60,000 nucleotides of DNA from Hydractinia symbiolongicarpus (taxonomy: Eukaryota; Cnidaria; Hydrozoa; Anthoathecata; Hydractiniidae). The notes under the pieces were generated by a model. That model did not search any database and was not told the origin of the DNA. It worked only from the letters and a program-made list of their open reading frames with translations. Shown here piece after piece: positions 13,101 to 28,100 of the stretch (position 1 is the first letter of the stretch; each line of letters begins with the position of its first letter). Where the stretch lies: NCBI RefSeq assembly GCF_029227915.1, contig NC_079882.1, positions 20,343,001 to 20,403,000 of the forward strand, written 5' to 3'. A program made the translations under genes and the position numbers.

Positions 13101-16100
13101 TCTTTATTTTCAATTTTGCATCTTAAGATTGAAATAGGTTTATGGTAGATTTAAGATTAAAACAATTTATGACAATCTGGTGTTCAATCTAAAATATTGA
13201 CCCTTGTAAGCCTTTTACGAGCAACCACACTACAGTTTTTCACTCCTTCTTTAGTTTCATAAACAAATTATTTCTGATTAATATGCTTATTTTATTTGGT
13301 TTTTATATGGTTTTCTAGGTTTTTAATTTAAGAAGTTATGTGAAAATGCCATGTATTTTTTACATTATTATGACCACGTTGCTTGTGTACTAAAACAACA
13401 TATGCTTTTACCAGAAATTATCGCAATTAAATCCTGGGTTTTTTTGACATGTTTTAATATATTTAAAAGCAGAGTTTTCAATGCATCCTCTGCCTTGAAA
13501 AACCCAGTTAATTTGATATTATATTATTATTTTTTATTTTAAAGTCCTATCTTTTTGTAAAGCTGTTGTACATCTTCTTTTTTAACTATTTGCTATTTAA
13601 TTTTCATTCCTTTACAGAGCAGAAGTTGTGTTGCAGGTGCTGAGCCCATTAGCCAATAAAAATATTACTCATGTTCTTTATATTATCAAGAAAATTGAAC
13701 CAGTAAGTTGTGATGTTGCAAACGCTCTCTCTGGTTGTATAACCTTTTTTATGTCACAGGCGATAATCTAGATATCTGTGATAATTATTTATTGTGTGTG
13801 CACATTTTGCTGCAAGTTTTTTATTCCTGTTTGTGAAATAATCTAACTGTTTTCAAAGACTATTCAGTTGAAAATTTACCATGATGAATTTGCTTTCAAA
13901 ATAACTTTTAAATATCTATGGTTTTAAATTTACTACATGTTGCAATAGAAGTTGTTCAATATCCAAATTATTTGATTATTTGTCTTGTATATAGTTTCCA
14001 GCCTTCTACAGTCACATCTCATGCACATTGATCAAATTCAGTGTTAACCTCGATGTTGATGATTACTATGCTGATTTTTTCAATTCTACATACAATCCAT
14101 TGTTTACATGGAATTTTGGTGATGGTTCAAAAGAAGTACAAACTAAGAAACCATATGTCAATCATGACTATGGTGGCAAGTGTGGAAACACGTAAGAGAA
14201 AATAAAGCGTAACTAAATCTTATTTTCTTAGATTAACAGATATTATATTGTCCATTGTATTGCCTGAGAGTCAACGACAAATTTGGGCTTGTTTTTTTAT
14301 AAATAAAGACATCTTTGATAGTTTTATAGCATAAAATTGTTTATGACTGAAGAATAACTGACATAATTTAATATATTTCCTATATTTAATAAATTATCTT
14401 ATTTTAGACTGAGGGCTTACAATGCATCAGTTAGGGCATCCAATGTCCTTTCAAGTTATATGACCAACACTCCTGTTTTTATTCAGAAAGATATTTGTAA
14501 CATTCAGATTTACTTTCCTTGGAGATATGGAATTGTAAAGGTAATGTTGTAGGAAAACTAAGTAGATAGTTATTGTTTAAATTTAAAAGGTGAAAACGAC
14601 CTGCTAGATTGCCTTTAAGACAATGAATGTTAGGAGCATTTGTTTATTTTTACTTACATAAATAGTATTGAGATGTGATTGGAACATATATATGCATATA
14701 CTCTTTGATTTTAGAAGATAGGGCTACTTACGAGGTTGATTAAATTCTTGTAGAACTCATCCCTAGCATTTAATTTAATCTTGACTGTGAATGTAGTTTT
14801 TAAAACATTTTTACATTTTACTACCACTTAAACCTTTGTGAAACCAAATTAGATTAAAATCATTGTGTGCAGAACAGAAAATATATAGTATAAAAGTTCT
14901 CCATGCCATTTTCAAAAAGTTAACGCAATATGCTGCACAGGTATATATGACTTGAAGTAGAACCTGACCAAGGTGACTCAAGGTGTAAACGAATTGTAAT
15001 CCAATTAATTTGAACAAAAAGTTAGGAAAGCTTTATACCAGGATTACAAGGAGTTTTTTTCTGTAAAATTGTTGAGGTAATCTGTTTAATTTTTAACTCT
15101 AAAACAGATTATATTTTTTACTAAAATACGTTATAGCAATTTTTATCAGAAATCAACAGCATCAATAGAATATTCTATTTTCTTTACAGCAATTCAAGCT
15201 CTCGGACCACATAACATTTTTGCCTGTTGTTGATGTCAACTGTTCAATAAATGTAACAGCTTCATATCTCTGGCAGGTATTGCTTATTGCATACATTTTC
15301 CCAGTAAGAAATCATGTGAAGAACTCCATCTATATTATAATGCTCGTATACGTCTGTCCGTCCGTCCGTCCGTCTGTCTGTCACAAAAAATGGTAGCTTA
15401 GCTGCGACAGGCGAACCCGTGGATGTTTCCACGGGCTAACGACTAGTTCTATTCTATAAAGTATTGTGTTATGCAAAAATATTTTTAAAATTCAGATTTG
15501 TATTAAAAAAAATTAAATCAAAGATAAAGAAGTTTGTGTTGTAGTCAATTGTCACCTATTATCTTAATTAATAATTAATTATTACATTTTGTTTTAATTT
15601 TTTCTTTAAAATCCAACAAATTGCAATTTAAAATTATTTAGAAACTTCTTTTTGGAAAAAAGTACAGCCAAATTTTTTTTAATTTGAGAAATCGCTATAC
15701 TTAACCATCTGGTTTTATACTTAACCATTTGGTTTTATTGTAAAAGTTTAGCATTTTTATTTTTAGTACTCTGATGCTACCTTATCACAAGTCTTAAACG
15801 AAACTCTAAGTAATAAGCTATCGTTTACAATCCCGGCCAATTCTCCAAAACTCGGTGTGGGAACATTTAATTATATTTTTCAGGTAAATATTATGTTATT
15901 AATTCCTAATTGATATGCAAAAGATTTAATGTACAGTAGACGTCCGTTAATTCGAACACGCAAGTGACTAAATTATTTGTTTGAATTAACGAATGTTCGG
16001 ATTATCGGAAGTTCAGAAAAAACAAGAATTTTAATGAACATTTAAAGGTTTTATGGTAATATAACTTTATTACAACTTTACTACAACTTTTTATAAAAAT

Positions 16101-19100
16101 CTTTTACCGTTGTTTGCTTGGCGATGGGCAAGGTCTCCAAATTCCTTGTAAAATTTATTTTATTGGAAATGCCAATTTAATTATTAAATTAAAGAAATTT
16201 TGCAACAAAAATAAATAAAAATGAAAACGTTTTGCTTTCCCATAAGATTTTATTTATCAATACATATATAATAAGTTCGAATTAACGAGCATAATGTAGC
16301 CTTGGGACTAATAATATTGTTTGAATTAGTGAAATGTTCGAATTAGTGGAGTTCGAATTAAACAGCTTAAAATATAAGACTTTATTAAACAAAACTCAAG
16401 GAACTTGGCAATTTCTTCGAAATAAGGAAAGTTCGAATTAAGCGGCATTCGAATTAACAGACGTTTACTGTAATTTAAAATCATTTTATGCTTACTTCGA
16501 TACATTCTCTTTGCATTAGATCTCAACCAGTATAGGTATATCTCGGTCATATCAAGGAACCTTCAGTATAATACGCAGTGGACTTAAAGCAAAAATTCTA
16601 AGCGGTGGTGTTAGATACATCAACAATGACCCATCATTGATGATTGAGTTAGATGGCTCTAAGTCATTTGACATCGATCACCCTGGTAGTGCATCTGGAT
16701 TAAGGTAACTACACTGGCATTTACTAATTATATAAATAAAAAATGTACATCTTTTCAAGAGTTAAATCGTACTTTACTCAACGTTATAAACAAGATCATT
16801 CACTACAAACACCACATTGTGTTTATCTCAACGTACTTAAAGTTCAAAGGTATACTGAAAGGATTTCGCTTGAGAGACACGATTTTAAAAAAATGCTCCT
16901 CAAAGTTAATGGAAAAAACTGTCGTATTTTACAAACAATCGTTAATTAGATGCATCAAGGATGCAAAGCGGTTAGTTGATGAAATTACTACCACATATCC
17001 TGACAGAGCTGTTTACGCTTACACGTTATTTCAAAGGAAATGTGAATCATTAGAACCAACTCTGGCACTCAAACGTGAGAATAAGTTATGGCGTGATAAA
17101 TTGGATCTAAGTGCAGCAAAGCTATTTTCAGTGACCTTAATGAAAAAGTTTGAGCAGAGAGAAGTGGTTCATAATACCAGACATCATCCGATTATAATTG
17201 ATTCTGTGGACTAACCAATTTGGAATGACCTCAAGGAACTTTGTTCAAAGCGACCTGCGTTGTATCAACCCCGGTAAAATATAATTGGTTACGACAGCAG
17301 AAGGATTTTGATTCGTTCAAAAATCGACTAAGAGCTCGCTATATTTCTCGAGAACATCAATTGGTGATGGAAATAAATGTTCAAAAAAACACATTACCAA
17401 AACCACCAAAAAAAAAATCATTTGATATCTTCAACATGTACCCAAGTATTGATAATGCGAATGACATAAAAGCAGTTAAAGCAGCCTAATAGATCTAAAC
17501 TCCTTTACGTGTTTTATAAAGAGTTGAATTTTTTCCTTGTTTCGCGTCTACATTAATCACAAAATCTTTCCATTCATTTGATATTTCACCAATTCTGTAC
17601 CATTTCTCTGGCCATTTTCGAACGTTTTTAATGTGCTCTGCGGTAGGGTCATAATCTAATTTTGTAAAAGAACTTCTAGCTATCTGTGCCTCAGCCTTTG
17701 CTTTATCAGTCTCTTTATCCACTATAACAAATTGGTTTCCTTTGTCTTGAAAACGCATAACAAGATTACTTTTATTATTAAAGAGATGATCTTTTCGCCA
17801 GAGATTAAGCTGGTTACGCTGAGATCTCTCACCTTTTTACGCTTAGTATCCTCAAAAAGCGATTTTTCAACATTGGATAAAAATGTTTCCAGTTCTGGTG
17901 AGTTTGTTTTGGGGCTAAAAAAAACTGCATGATACAAAAGGGAGAACTTTTTAAAAGGATTTAAAAAGTGAGAGATTTTTATCTGCTAGATTTAGATTTA
18001 CTGATGCTTAAAGCTGTTATTTTTTTGTTTAGCTATAAATGGGACTGTTACGTGCAAGATGGCAAGAAAGAAAATAAATGTTTTCAGCCTGGATTTAAAA
18101 TTAATCTGAACACAAATAAACTGAAGTTTCCTGCAAAACATCTATTGTACAGATCAAAAATTCTTTTTGTTTTGACTGTAAGCAAGGAGAAGCTAGCTTC
18201 CTCCAATGATACTGTATTGCTTCTAAAAAGTAGCATTAGTAAAACGTATGTATATCAATGTATCAAATGTTACTTAACTTTGCACTGCTTTTTACTGCTT
18301 TTTGCTGCTAGTTTACGTTCTACCAAACATGTCTGACGTTTTTAGGAGTCACATAGAATGCAACTCTTGCAGAGGACACAATCAATCGTCAAGTACTAAA
18401 TCTGTATTTACAGCTGTTTGCTTAAACTGTGATGGCGATGAACGCTTTGAATGGACTATTTACGTTATAAATGCGGTAAAAAATTTATTTTCAACATATT
18501 TCAAAAAATGTATGCCAGCCAAATGGCCTCGACAGTATTTAGGTGGTAAGACGGGTACTGGTGTACTTGCAAGAAGAAAATCCACTAACAACACACTAAA
18601 AAATAATTGCTGCAGATGCAAATTCAACGCGTCAACGATTCCTGAACATATATGCTCCACCAAAATTATCCAGGATAAAACATGTCATATCGCTGGTAAA
18701 GAAACTAAACGAACCGATACAACATTAGCACCACCTGTATCTTCAAAACAATGGACTTTTGGTAGTGCTTCTAAGTTGTACACTAATGCTGTGCCAAGCA
18801 CAAGTGGAACATTCGAAAAAGGAATAAATTCACCTGATGTTGATGCCTATTTTACAGAAGGCCGGAAATATCGATTTAAAATTGAAAACAGTGCACCTCA
18901 TGGTGTTAACAAGACAGTTCTGGTTATTCATCGCGACGTGTTTACTCCAAGTTTTCAGTATATTGTTGAACTGAATATATACAAGACTGCTTATATTAAC
19001 CAAAAGAAAGCTGTTGGTCGTGCCTCCTTTATGTTTCAAGTTAACCAATCACCAGAGAAAGGAAGCTGTGAAGTTATGGTGTTGCATGGCCATGAGTTGG

Positions 19101-22100
19101 CCACAAAGTTCACTATAAAATGTAAAAAATGGGAAAGTGAGGTAAGCAATTTGCAAAGGACTAGTTTAAAGATTAAACTTTCTTTAAAAATTTTTGTGGA
19201 AATGCTGCTCAATCATATGTGTTGATTAGTTCTTATATAGTATATATTTTATGCCACCTGCTTGCGAATATGATGTGCATTTTAAACTTTAAAACATTGA
19301 ACTAATGATAGTGGCTAACAAATGAAAACGTGTAAAAAACAAATTATTGAGGTATTTAATAAAAAGAACATTCACCTTGTTTTGTTTATATATTCTGTTG
19401 TACTTCCATATGTTGTTTATTGTGTTTTTAGTCCTACTGTCTTTATTTTAGAAACCTATCACATACTCGATGCAAATTCGAGTTTGCAACCTGACACAAC
19501 AAAAACTCGATATAAAATATGACATGATTCTCTCAACAAGACGACACAGATTCAATTTTTTTCTACCGTTTATATCAGATGTTGAAGGATACTTAAACAA
19601 AAAACGGGAAGGTAAAAACACTTTTTAAAATGATAAAAGATTCGTATTTCAGCAAAACTTGTTTTATGGTGACTATAATTGTGTATATGTATTTGCTAGT
19701 GTATGTTCGCGTAACTGTGGAAAACTCTCTTGGTTCTCGTTTGGTTTTGTGTAAGTTAATGATAATGCTTGAGAAAAATTCATCCATAGATGACAGTTAC
19801 ATGTAAGTTTGATTAATCGTTATACACGTTGTGTTTTTTTTTATAAGAAACCTGACGAAGGGCCTAGTTCTAAAAGTTTCTTAGTTGTTGGCTGAAATTC
19901 CATGTTTTTAGTTCCAAAAGTTTCTTATTTAGTTTCTTAATTTTCCTAAAAAATATGGGTTCCTTATATCAAATAAATAGCTAGTTTTAAAAGTTTCTTT
20001 AATCTTTGGACTAGTTGGTTTTAAAATAAAAAATAAAGCATTTTTCTTTTTAAAGTCTCTCTCTAGTGATGATTGTAACATCTTCTTCAATTAATTATAA
20101 GAATTAGTTAGAAACAAGTTTCTTATTTCAGAAATAGACATAGAATGTAGTAGTAAAAGTTTCTTAATTTATGAAGATTTTACATGCAGGTTTCTTATAA
20201 ACATGTTTCTTATAAGAAAACAATGTCTATTCTGTTAGATATGTTTTATAAAAACAGCTCTAAAAAAAGTACTATCTATCTTCTATCTAATTCACTTTTC
20301 CCTAACACCTTGTAAAAATCACCTTTAGTTAACTCAAGACATCTTTTTATCTATAATAATTTTTTACTCTTCACACTATTGCCTTACTCAGGTAAAAAAT
20401 TATAAGGTTTTGAAATTTCCTAACCTCAAATTAATTGTCCAGATTCTTGTGCAGGGTATTTATAACCCTAAAAACCATATTCAGTTATCATTAAATAAGA
20501 AATACCAGTGAAACAAGTTTATGTATACTATGTAAAGAGAGGAAATAGCCTTAAATATATATTTTGTAATGTGTTGTATAATATTGCTGAATTCTGCTCA
20601 CAATTATGTTGCCAAACTCACTTTTGATGTGCTGCTTAATAATAAAGAAATATTATGACCCATCCTGTTTTATAGATTAGTTACTTTTTACTTTATAGAT
20701 TTCAGAGGGCACAAAGCATTCTAGCTATTCGAAGGTTTGATAATCCAAGTGAAACAATGTATGAATTGACCATGTTGACTGTGAAATTGAACAGGTAGTG
20801 TATTTTAGAATATATATTTAGTTGGAGAAACTTTCGCGAGAGAAACTTTCGCGAATTCGGGATTTTTCGCCATTTTCGCTAAACTTTATCTCGCGAAAGT
20901 TTCCGAATTTCGAAAAGTTTATCCAGTAAGCTATTTTATCATTTTCACCGCACAAAAACGCACAAAATACTATTTCAAAAAAGAAAATTTATATAATTTT
21001 CAATTATGCTAAGAATTTTGAAGTTTTTTCTAACTGAAAAATTCTTGTTTGCGAAAGTTTTTCTCGCAAAAATTTGCAGGAAAGTTTATCCAAAAAATTT
21101 CGCGAATTTTTTTTCTCGCGAAAGTTTCTCCAATTAAAGTAGTTGAAATGTTACACAGATTATATGTGGAGTCGATTATCATTTATTTTTTTAGTTTAAA
21201 GCCAACAGAAAGGACGAAAGAGACAAAACAAATTATATGTGATTTAGTTGAAACACTCGCACCTAAGGTATGCCACTATATTTCTTATTATTTAACTTCA
21301 AATTTATTTAGTTATCATTTCTGTGCTAAATTTTTTTCTAAATTTTGTAATAATACAAAAATTTATACAATATTATTAAAAAACTTGTTCTTCTTTAAGC
21401 TTGCTAAAACTTTTTGTAAGATTTTTTGTCTTAATCTTCATTCTAATTCTTCAAAAAATTTTTGTGTTAAGGTTTCAGTACTAATGCTTGCAAATTGGAT
21501 GAAGCTATTGAGTTGGAATTTAGAGCAAGTAAAGAAAAGTTACGTTGAAGTAAGTGTAACCACATCATAATGGAAATTGCGAGTTAAAAAGAAATGTACA
21601 GCCCAAAAAGTTACTGTAAATCCTTGATTAAACGCCACCCCCCCCCCTCGATTTAATAGCCTGCTTAAATGAACATCATCTTTGAATAAGTGCTCACCCT
21701 TTCACCTTTTATTTCAATATCCGAGTCTCTGCACTGTATGTGCTTATTTAGAAGGGGGGGGGGGGGGGGGGGGGAGATCAAAGAGTAGAAATGAACAACA
21801 TAGTTTTGTTCTAGCTTTTATTCTCTAAATATGTACCTGTTTTCGAATCATACTGTAATGAACGGCGTAATAAATTTACTGAGCACCCCGCTGAAATAAC
21901 CACTTCCTTTAGAGGCTTGAAAACTGAGAAGCACCTGTGCACATAATCGAGGATTGTTACATACTACTAGTTGTTAAATCGTAGAAAAATCCACGGTGTA
22001 GTCCGTCATTTATATATCATATTTCGTATTTTGGAAACACGACTTTTTTCTACCGCACAAACAGACAGAACACGGCTATTATAGGGACTTTTCGGTATTT

Positions 22101-25100
22101 TTTTTTAGATTTAAGAATTGTTAAAAACAGTCAAAATGAATGAAAACATATTGTTTCGTTTTTCAGGTTCCTGAAGAATGCATGGAAAAAGTGATTCGTG
22201 TAACGAGAAGGATTGTTGAAAACCCAACATATAAATGTTTGTTTGAACATAATGGAGGCCATCATAATTTTGTTGATGACATGTACAAAGTATTTTTAAA
22301 GATACTTTTGTTTTATAAAAAGTAAGAAAGTCATGTTCAACTATAGAAGCAATTGCGCTTTTAAATATGTTTTCATTAGTTGAGTAACTTTAGAACGTTT
22401 CGTTTTTATCCATATTTGTTGTGTCGGTATCTCAAAAAACTTTTTTTTTTTTTAGGAACAATAATGAAATTGGAAAACAAAAGATTGTCACCATGAAAAA
22501 AAAGTTTGCAGCAGTAAGTTAACATGGCAATATACATTTGTACTTCCTTTTTATGTTTGTTACAATCTATAAGTAATTCTAAAACCATTACTTCTCAGAA
22601 AGTGGCGCATGCGTATTATAGTGATGAAACGTATATATACTTTACATCATTGGAAATGAAGGCTATCGGTTTGAAAACATCACAAACAAATGTAAACATT
22701 GAAAGACTTGTTGAAATTAACATACAAGAAAATAGTGTACAGCGACAGGATATTGAAACATGCTACGATGTGTATGCAGTCACCTACACAAATATTTTTA
22801 ATGTCACAGTTAAGGTATAGTAATCTAATAATCTAGCATCTTTTCATATTTTCTATAATTTTACTGGTAGCTCCCTATTTCGAATGATTTACTTAAAATA
22901 CATCAGGTTTCTAATGATCTGTCTTTTTATTGGCTTTGTAATCTCTTAATACAATTTAGGAGAGTGTTCTTTTATCAGATATAATGATATCCGACTGTTC
23001 GAATAAGAAGGAAACTAAAACACCTGTGACTTATCACGCCCACTTACCTGTACAGAATGACCATGTGAAATTATTGTTGCGATGGAAGGAGGTCAACAGA
23101 CATGATGTAAATTTTACTAGTTACACAGATGCTACTCATATACTGGTCAATTTTTATGAAATATGTGCAAATCACGAACATTTCTTCATTGATATTACCT
23201 TAAGGTATGAATCTCATTTATTATTTACAAATGGAATTATTCTTTCCTAGTTAAATTATATAAAGAATTTTTTTGCAACATTTTTTACCATCTCGCCTGC
23301 GCCTCCTAACTAACTATGTGGTCAATTGCAACGTCATCAGCGAGCTTTTTTACGCAATTTTTTTTTACAAAACTGCGTCCGAACCCATGACCTCTGAGTT
23401 CACGTTACGACGCGTTAGCCAAATGAGCCATTACGCCTTGAATTAAAATATTTAATTTGACGATTTAAAATCTGGCAAATCAACACAAAATGATTTCTTG
23501 AGGCGAAATAGAAAAAATTTTAGATGTTATTTGACTTTAAGCGGTAATTTCGAGAAATGACCAAAGGCTCTCAGAGGTATGGGACCTAAAAATTCCACAT
23601 GCAGGTGTAACAGCTGTAAATCAAATTTTAGGTTGTGAAATGACCCTGTTAATAAAATTAAAAATATACTGTTGCAGTGATGTGTAATTGACATTGACAT
23701 GCGAGATAGTTATGCAGCCCCTGCATCTTGTTCTTCTTAATATTTTAAGAAATTACAATGGTTCATATATTCGAAAAATATCTTACCCACAACATTGTAG
23801 CAGCAAGTCATGCAGTATATACTTTGCTGGGAAAACTTTAAGTAAGTTTTTATGTTTTGTAAACCTGGGCTTTTCTTTAAATGTGTATCATAATTTGGAT
23901 TTGTTCCTTAGTTGTTCCTTTTATTACCAAAGCATTTAAACAGTAGGATAAAAGTGGAAGAGGATTTTCATCACTTCCCATTAATGCTTCGAATTGCAAA
24001 ATAACTTAGATTTATTATACAATTTCAAATATAATTAATCGATTTTTATATATGCATATTTATAAATTTTCTTTTAGATCCTGGTTCATATGCTTTGTCG
24101 TTAGAGATAAAGTCTCCTCATCGAAAGGTAAGGTCATTTTTATGTAAAAAAAATTCTTTCTTCATATTTACGTTTTGTATTGCAAAGTATGGCATATTTT
24201 ATTCCTTATTTAACCATCGTGGTTTACCTCTCAGATATTATTTCAGTCCAGTTTTTTACAGTTTACCAATAACAAGAATTACTGATTTGCGTTGAATGGA
24301 ATGACAGATTTGAAAAATATATAATACGGAATCCCTGACCAATAATTTTGTTAAAAATGAATAATAACCCTGTCTTTGATATAATTTTGAAGCATGTGTA
24401 GTGGCATGGAGTAGTGACGATTCGCGAACTTTAATTTTAAATCGCGATACATATTACTGTGTGACTTAAATTTTCTTTTGATACTAATATTATACGTATT
24501 GACAACAGCTATTAATTGTGAAGCTATGTTCTTTCTATGTTGGTTCAACCGCTGTAAATTATTTCTTAATTTTTCTACGCAGGTTGTCAAACAACCATGG
24601 TTTAACTACACTCTCTCAATTGTTACTCCTCATTGTGAAAGTCATACGAATTTTAAACCGACCAAAAGTTGTGAAGTGACGGCCTTGTCAACAATTAATC
24701 AAATTGTATGCAGGTGAAATGCTTTAAACTAATATAAGAATTTCGCCTTTTACTTCTGCGCAAAGGTTTTAAAATGTCACATTTTGCATGTCCTTAATGA
24801 GATATCATCCTGAAAATTACAATGTGATCTACTTCTGAATTTAAAAATGTCACCTTGTGTGTGTATGCATTCGAGAATGTCACTTTCTGTGTATGCATTT
24901 ACGAATGTCACTTTCTTCTACGTTTGCATTTAAGAATGTCACTTTCTTCTGTGTATTCATTGGAGAATGTCTCCTTTTTCTGTGTATGCATTTGAAATGT
25001 CACCTTCTGTGCTTGCTTTTGAGAATGTCATTTTCTGTGTATGCATTTGAGAATTTCAAGTTATGTGTATGCATTTGAGAATGTCACCTTCTTCTGTGTA

Positions 25101-28100
25101 TGCATCGGAGAATGTCAAGTTATGTGTATGCATTTGAGACTGTCTTCTTTTTCTGTGTATGAATCTGAGAATGTCAAGTTATGTGTATGCATTTGAGAAT
25201 GACACCTTCTGTGTATGCATTTGAGAATGTCAATTTCTGTGTATGTATTTGAGAATATCACCTTCTATGTATGCATTCGAGAATGTCACTTTCTTCTGTG
25301 TATGCATTTAAGAATGTCACCTTCTGTGTATGCATTTGAAATGTCACCTTCTATATATGCATTTGAGAATGTCAACTTCTATGTATGCATTTGAGAATGT
25401 CACTTTCTTCTGTGTATGCATTTGAGAATGTCACCTTCTTCTGTGTATGCATTTGAGAATGTCACTTTCTGTGTATGCATTTGAAAATGTCAACTTCTAT
25501 GTATGCATTTCAGAATGTCACCTTCTGCGTATATCAAAAGGAAATACGTTATGGCAATATTTTATGCAAGAAGAAATATCTACTGTTAAAACAGACTGTT
25601 CTACATTACCTTCAATCGAATAATGTATTCATTTTGTTTTAGATGTCAAGGTTCGGCTTTAGTTTCGGGCTACATGACTTCTATACCGCATTTGATGACT
25701 GTCCAATCCGTCAATTATAGGTATAAAATAAAAGTTTAATATATAAACTTACTGTGCTGTGAAATATTCAAGTAGGCATCTATGAACTAAAGCACCGTCG
25801 TGACAAGTACTTTAAAAAGTTTCCCCAATCTTTTTTCTAGAATGTTTGGTAGCATGGTTCCAGTATTCAGTGTATGTGCTGCATTCTTCATCTACCTTCT
25901 ACTTGTCTTATGGTATTGGGATGTAAAAAGTACCTTCTCTGAGACAGTCAGTGAGCATCCAGAAAACCATCCTTGCGATATTTACAAGTAAATTATTATC
26001 ATAAATACTATTTTATTACTTCAAGTGTTCTGCAGATATCTTTTAAATTTACTTTATCTTAAATACTTTTTTAAGCCTATTTTTGTCAAAAATGATTTAA
26101 AGATGAGGGCTTATTAGAAGAAAGACTAAAAAAATTGACTAACATATAATTCAATTTTTAATACACATTCTTTTACAAGCAACTCGGTTGCTAAGCACTC
26201 AGCCCTGAAAACTGCCAAAAAACTAAGCAACTGCAAATTTTTTCCCCAGCAAAATATTTTATACTGAGACAGTAAAGTTGGCATGCATTTTGCCTTGCAT
26301 ATGTATTTTTTTTCTTCAACAACTACCAGTTTGGAGTACAGTAAAGCTATGGTAAATACAATGAAAAACATAAGATCGTAGATGCTTTATTATTAAAAAC
26401 TACTTCATTTTCCTTTTTTGGGATTGAAAAACACTAAGAATGTTTCAAAAGCTTGACAAGGTTACAGTATATTTTCTAAAATAAACTTTTGATAGGAAAA
26501 CCATACACAGCAAGCAAACAAGAATCAAGAATGTTAGAGTTCAAACAACATAATGTAAACAAAAAGGACAAAATAAGAACACACACACATGCAACTTTTA
26601 AAATGAAAAAGGCCAGACAATTTATCAAAAATTAAGGGAGTGATGCAGTGTTTGCGTGATCGCGTGCTTCCTTTCTTTTTCCAGGTCCATTTTTTCTTAG
26701 CAATCTACTAAGCAACTTAAGCCCTGAATTTTTAAAATTCTATAGCAACCCTAGCCCTGAACCAAAAAGTGGGGTTGCTTATAAAAAAAAATGTGTACCA
26801 CGAAACAGCAAAACAATAAGGCGTTGAAATTGTTTAATATATTGAAGGGGAAATTTACAAGAAGTATATTGTCTGCATGGAGATAGAAATAGAGGACTTT
26901 ATTTCTTTCTCCATGTGTCGGTCAATAGATAGGATAATTACTGGCATAAAAAACATGTGAGCATTACCATGAAATGTGCTTTTTCCTCTAAAGGAAGTGT
27001 TTTACGCAACTCAATGAACTTACCTCATCCATCTATTCGAAGGTGGGAGCTCATTTGTCCGAAATTATTTTCAGGGTGGTAGATATTAGAAAGAGGGATT
27101 AGTCGAGTGTTTACGAAAATTAGAATGACATTATTTTTTTTAGATACAACATATTAATTGAAACAGGCTTTATGTCTGGTGCTGGTACAAGTGCTCGTGT
27201 AAGTTGAACACTGTTGGAAATAGTGAAATAAAGTTTTATTATTTATATAGTGTATCAAGTGTATACAATGAAACAAACCTTTCTTTTCCAGGTTTGTGCG
27301 GTGATGCACGGAACAAAAGGACATTCAGAAAAACTTGAACTGACAAATAACAATGTTGACTTGTTTCAGAGAGGTGCAACTGATATGATTCTAATCAGGT
27401 GACTATGAGAACAAACTGTTAGTACTGATTCTTACGGGGGGTTTATCAGAAAGTAGCTTAACTATTTTAAAAGAATACTTATTACAATAATATTAAATAA
27501 TTGAGTCAAGTAAGTGTAACGCCCTTGGACATGTCATTCCACATTCACAGATACACTGGAGTGGGGGTTTAAACTAAAGACTTTTTGATTACAAGGAAAA
27601 CACGCTACCGATGCGCCGCTTCTAGCTTGACGGAATAATAGAGTAACTTGATGAACACACTATAATTATCCTTCTCAGACCCTCGATATAACAATCCCCC
27701 GATATAATGAACACCTGACGAACCAAAGTTCGTTCCCCTTGGATTCTGCTTTAAGAAACTCTTATAAATTCCCTCTATATAACGAACCCTCGATTTAGCG
27801 AATCAAATTTTCCGTCTCCTGAACCAATAAAACCTCTATATGACGAACTCAAAGTATCAACTGTACAAATTATGACAAACAAAACCAAAATACACGCAAT
27901 GTTTTCACTATTTTTACACCACGTAGAACAGAAAAAAGAAAACGCAATGCAATGTCATCCAAATTGAGTGATTCAAACCATAACACTCGACGTTCAAATC
28001 TTAACACTAAAGGCCGGCTCAAATACATCTAACATTTCATCCAACATTTTTGTTCGAATCTTGGATGATGAAAAATTTATTCGAATTTCGAAAGTTGAAA

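Noticed and set aside
18302-19225. Independent 307-residue gene
   Set aside because: This is polycystin exon 12 with intron read-through at both ends; the neighbours splice to it in frame.
24850-25530. CRISPR-like array
   Set aside because: Units are directly tandem without unique spacers, and the genome is eukaryotic; it is a minisatellite.
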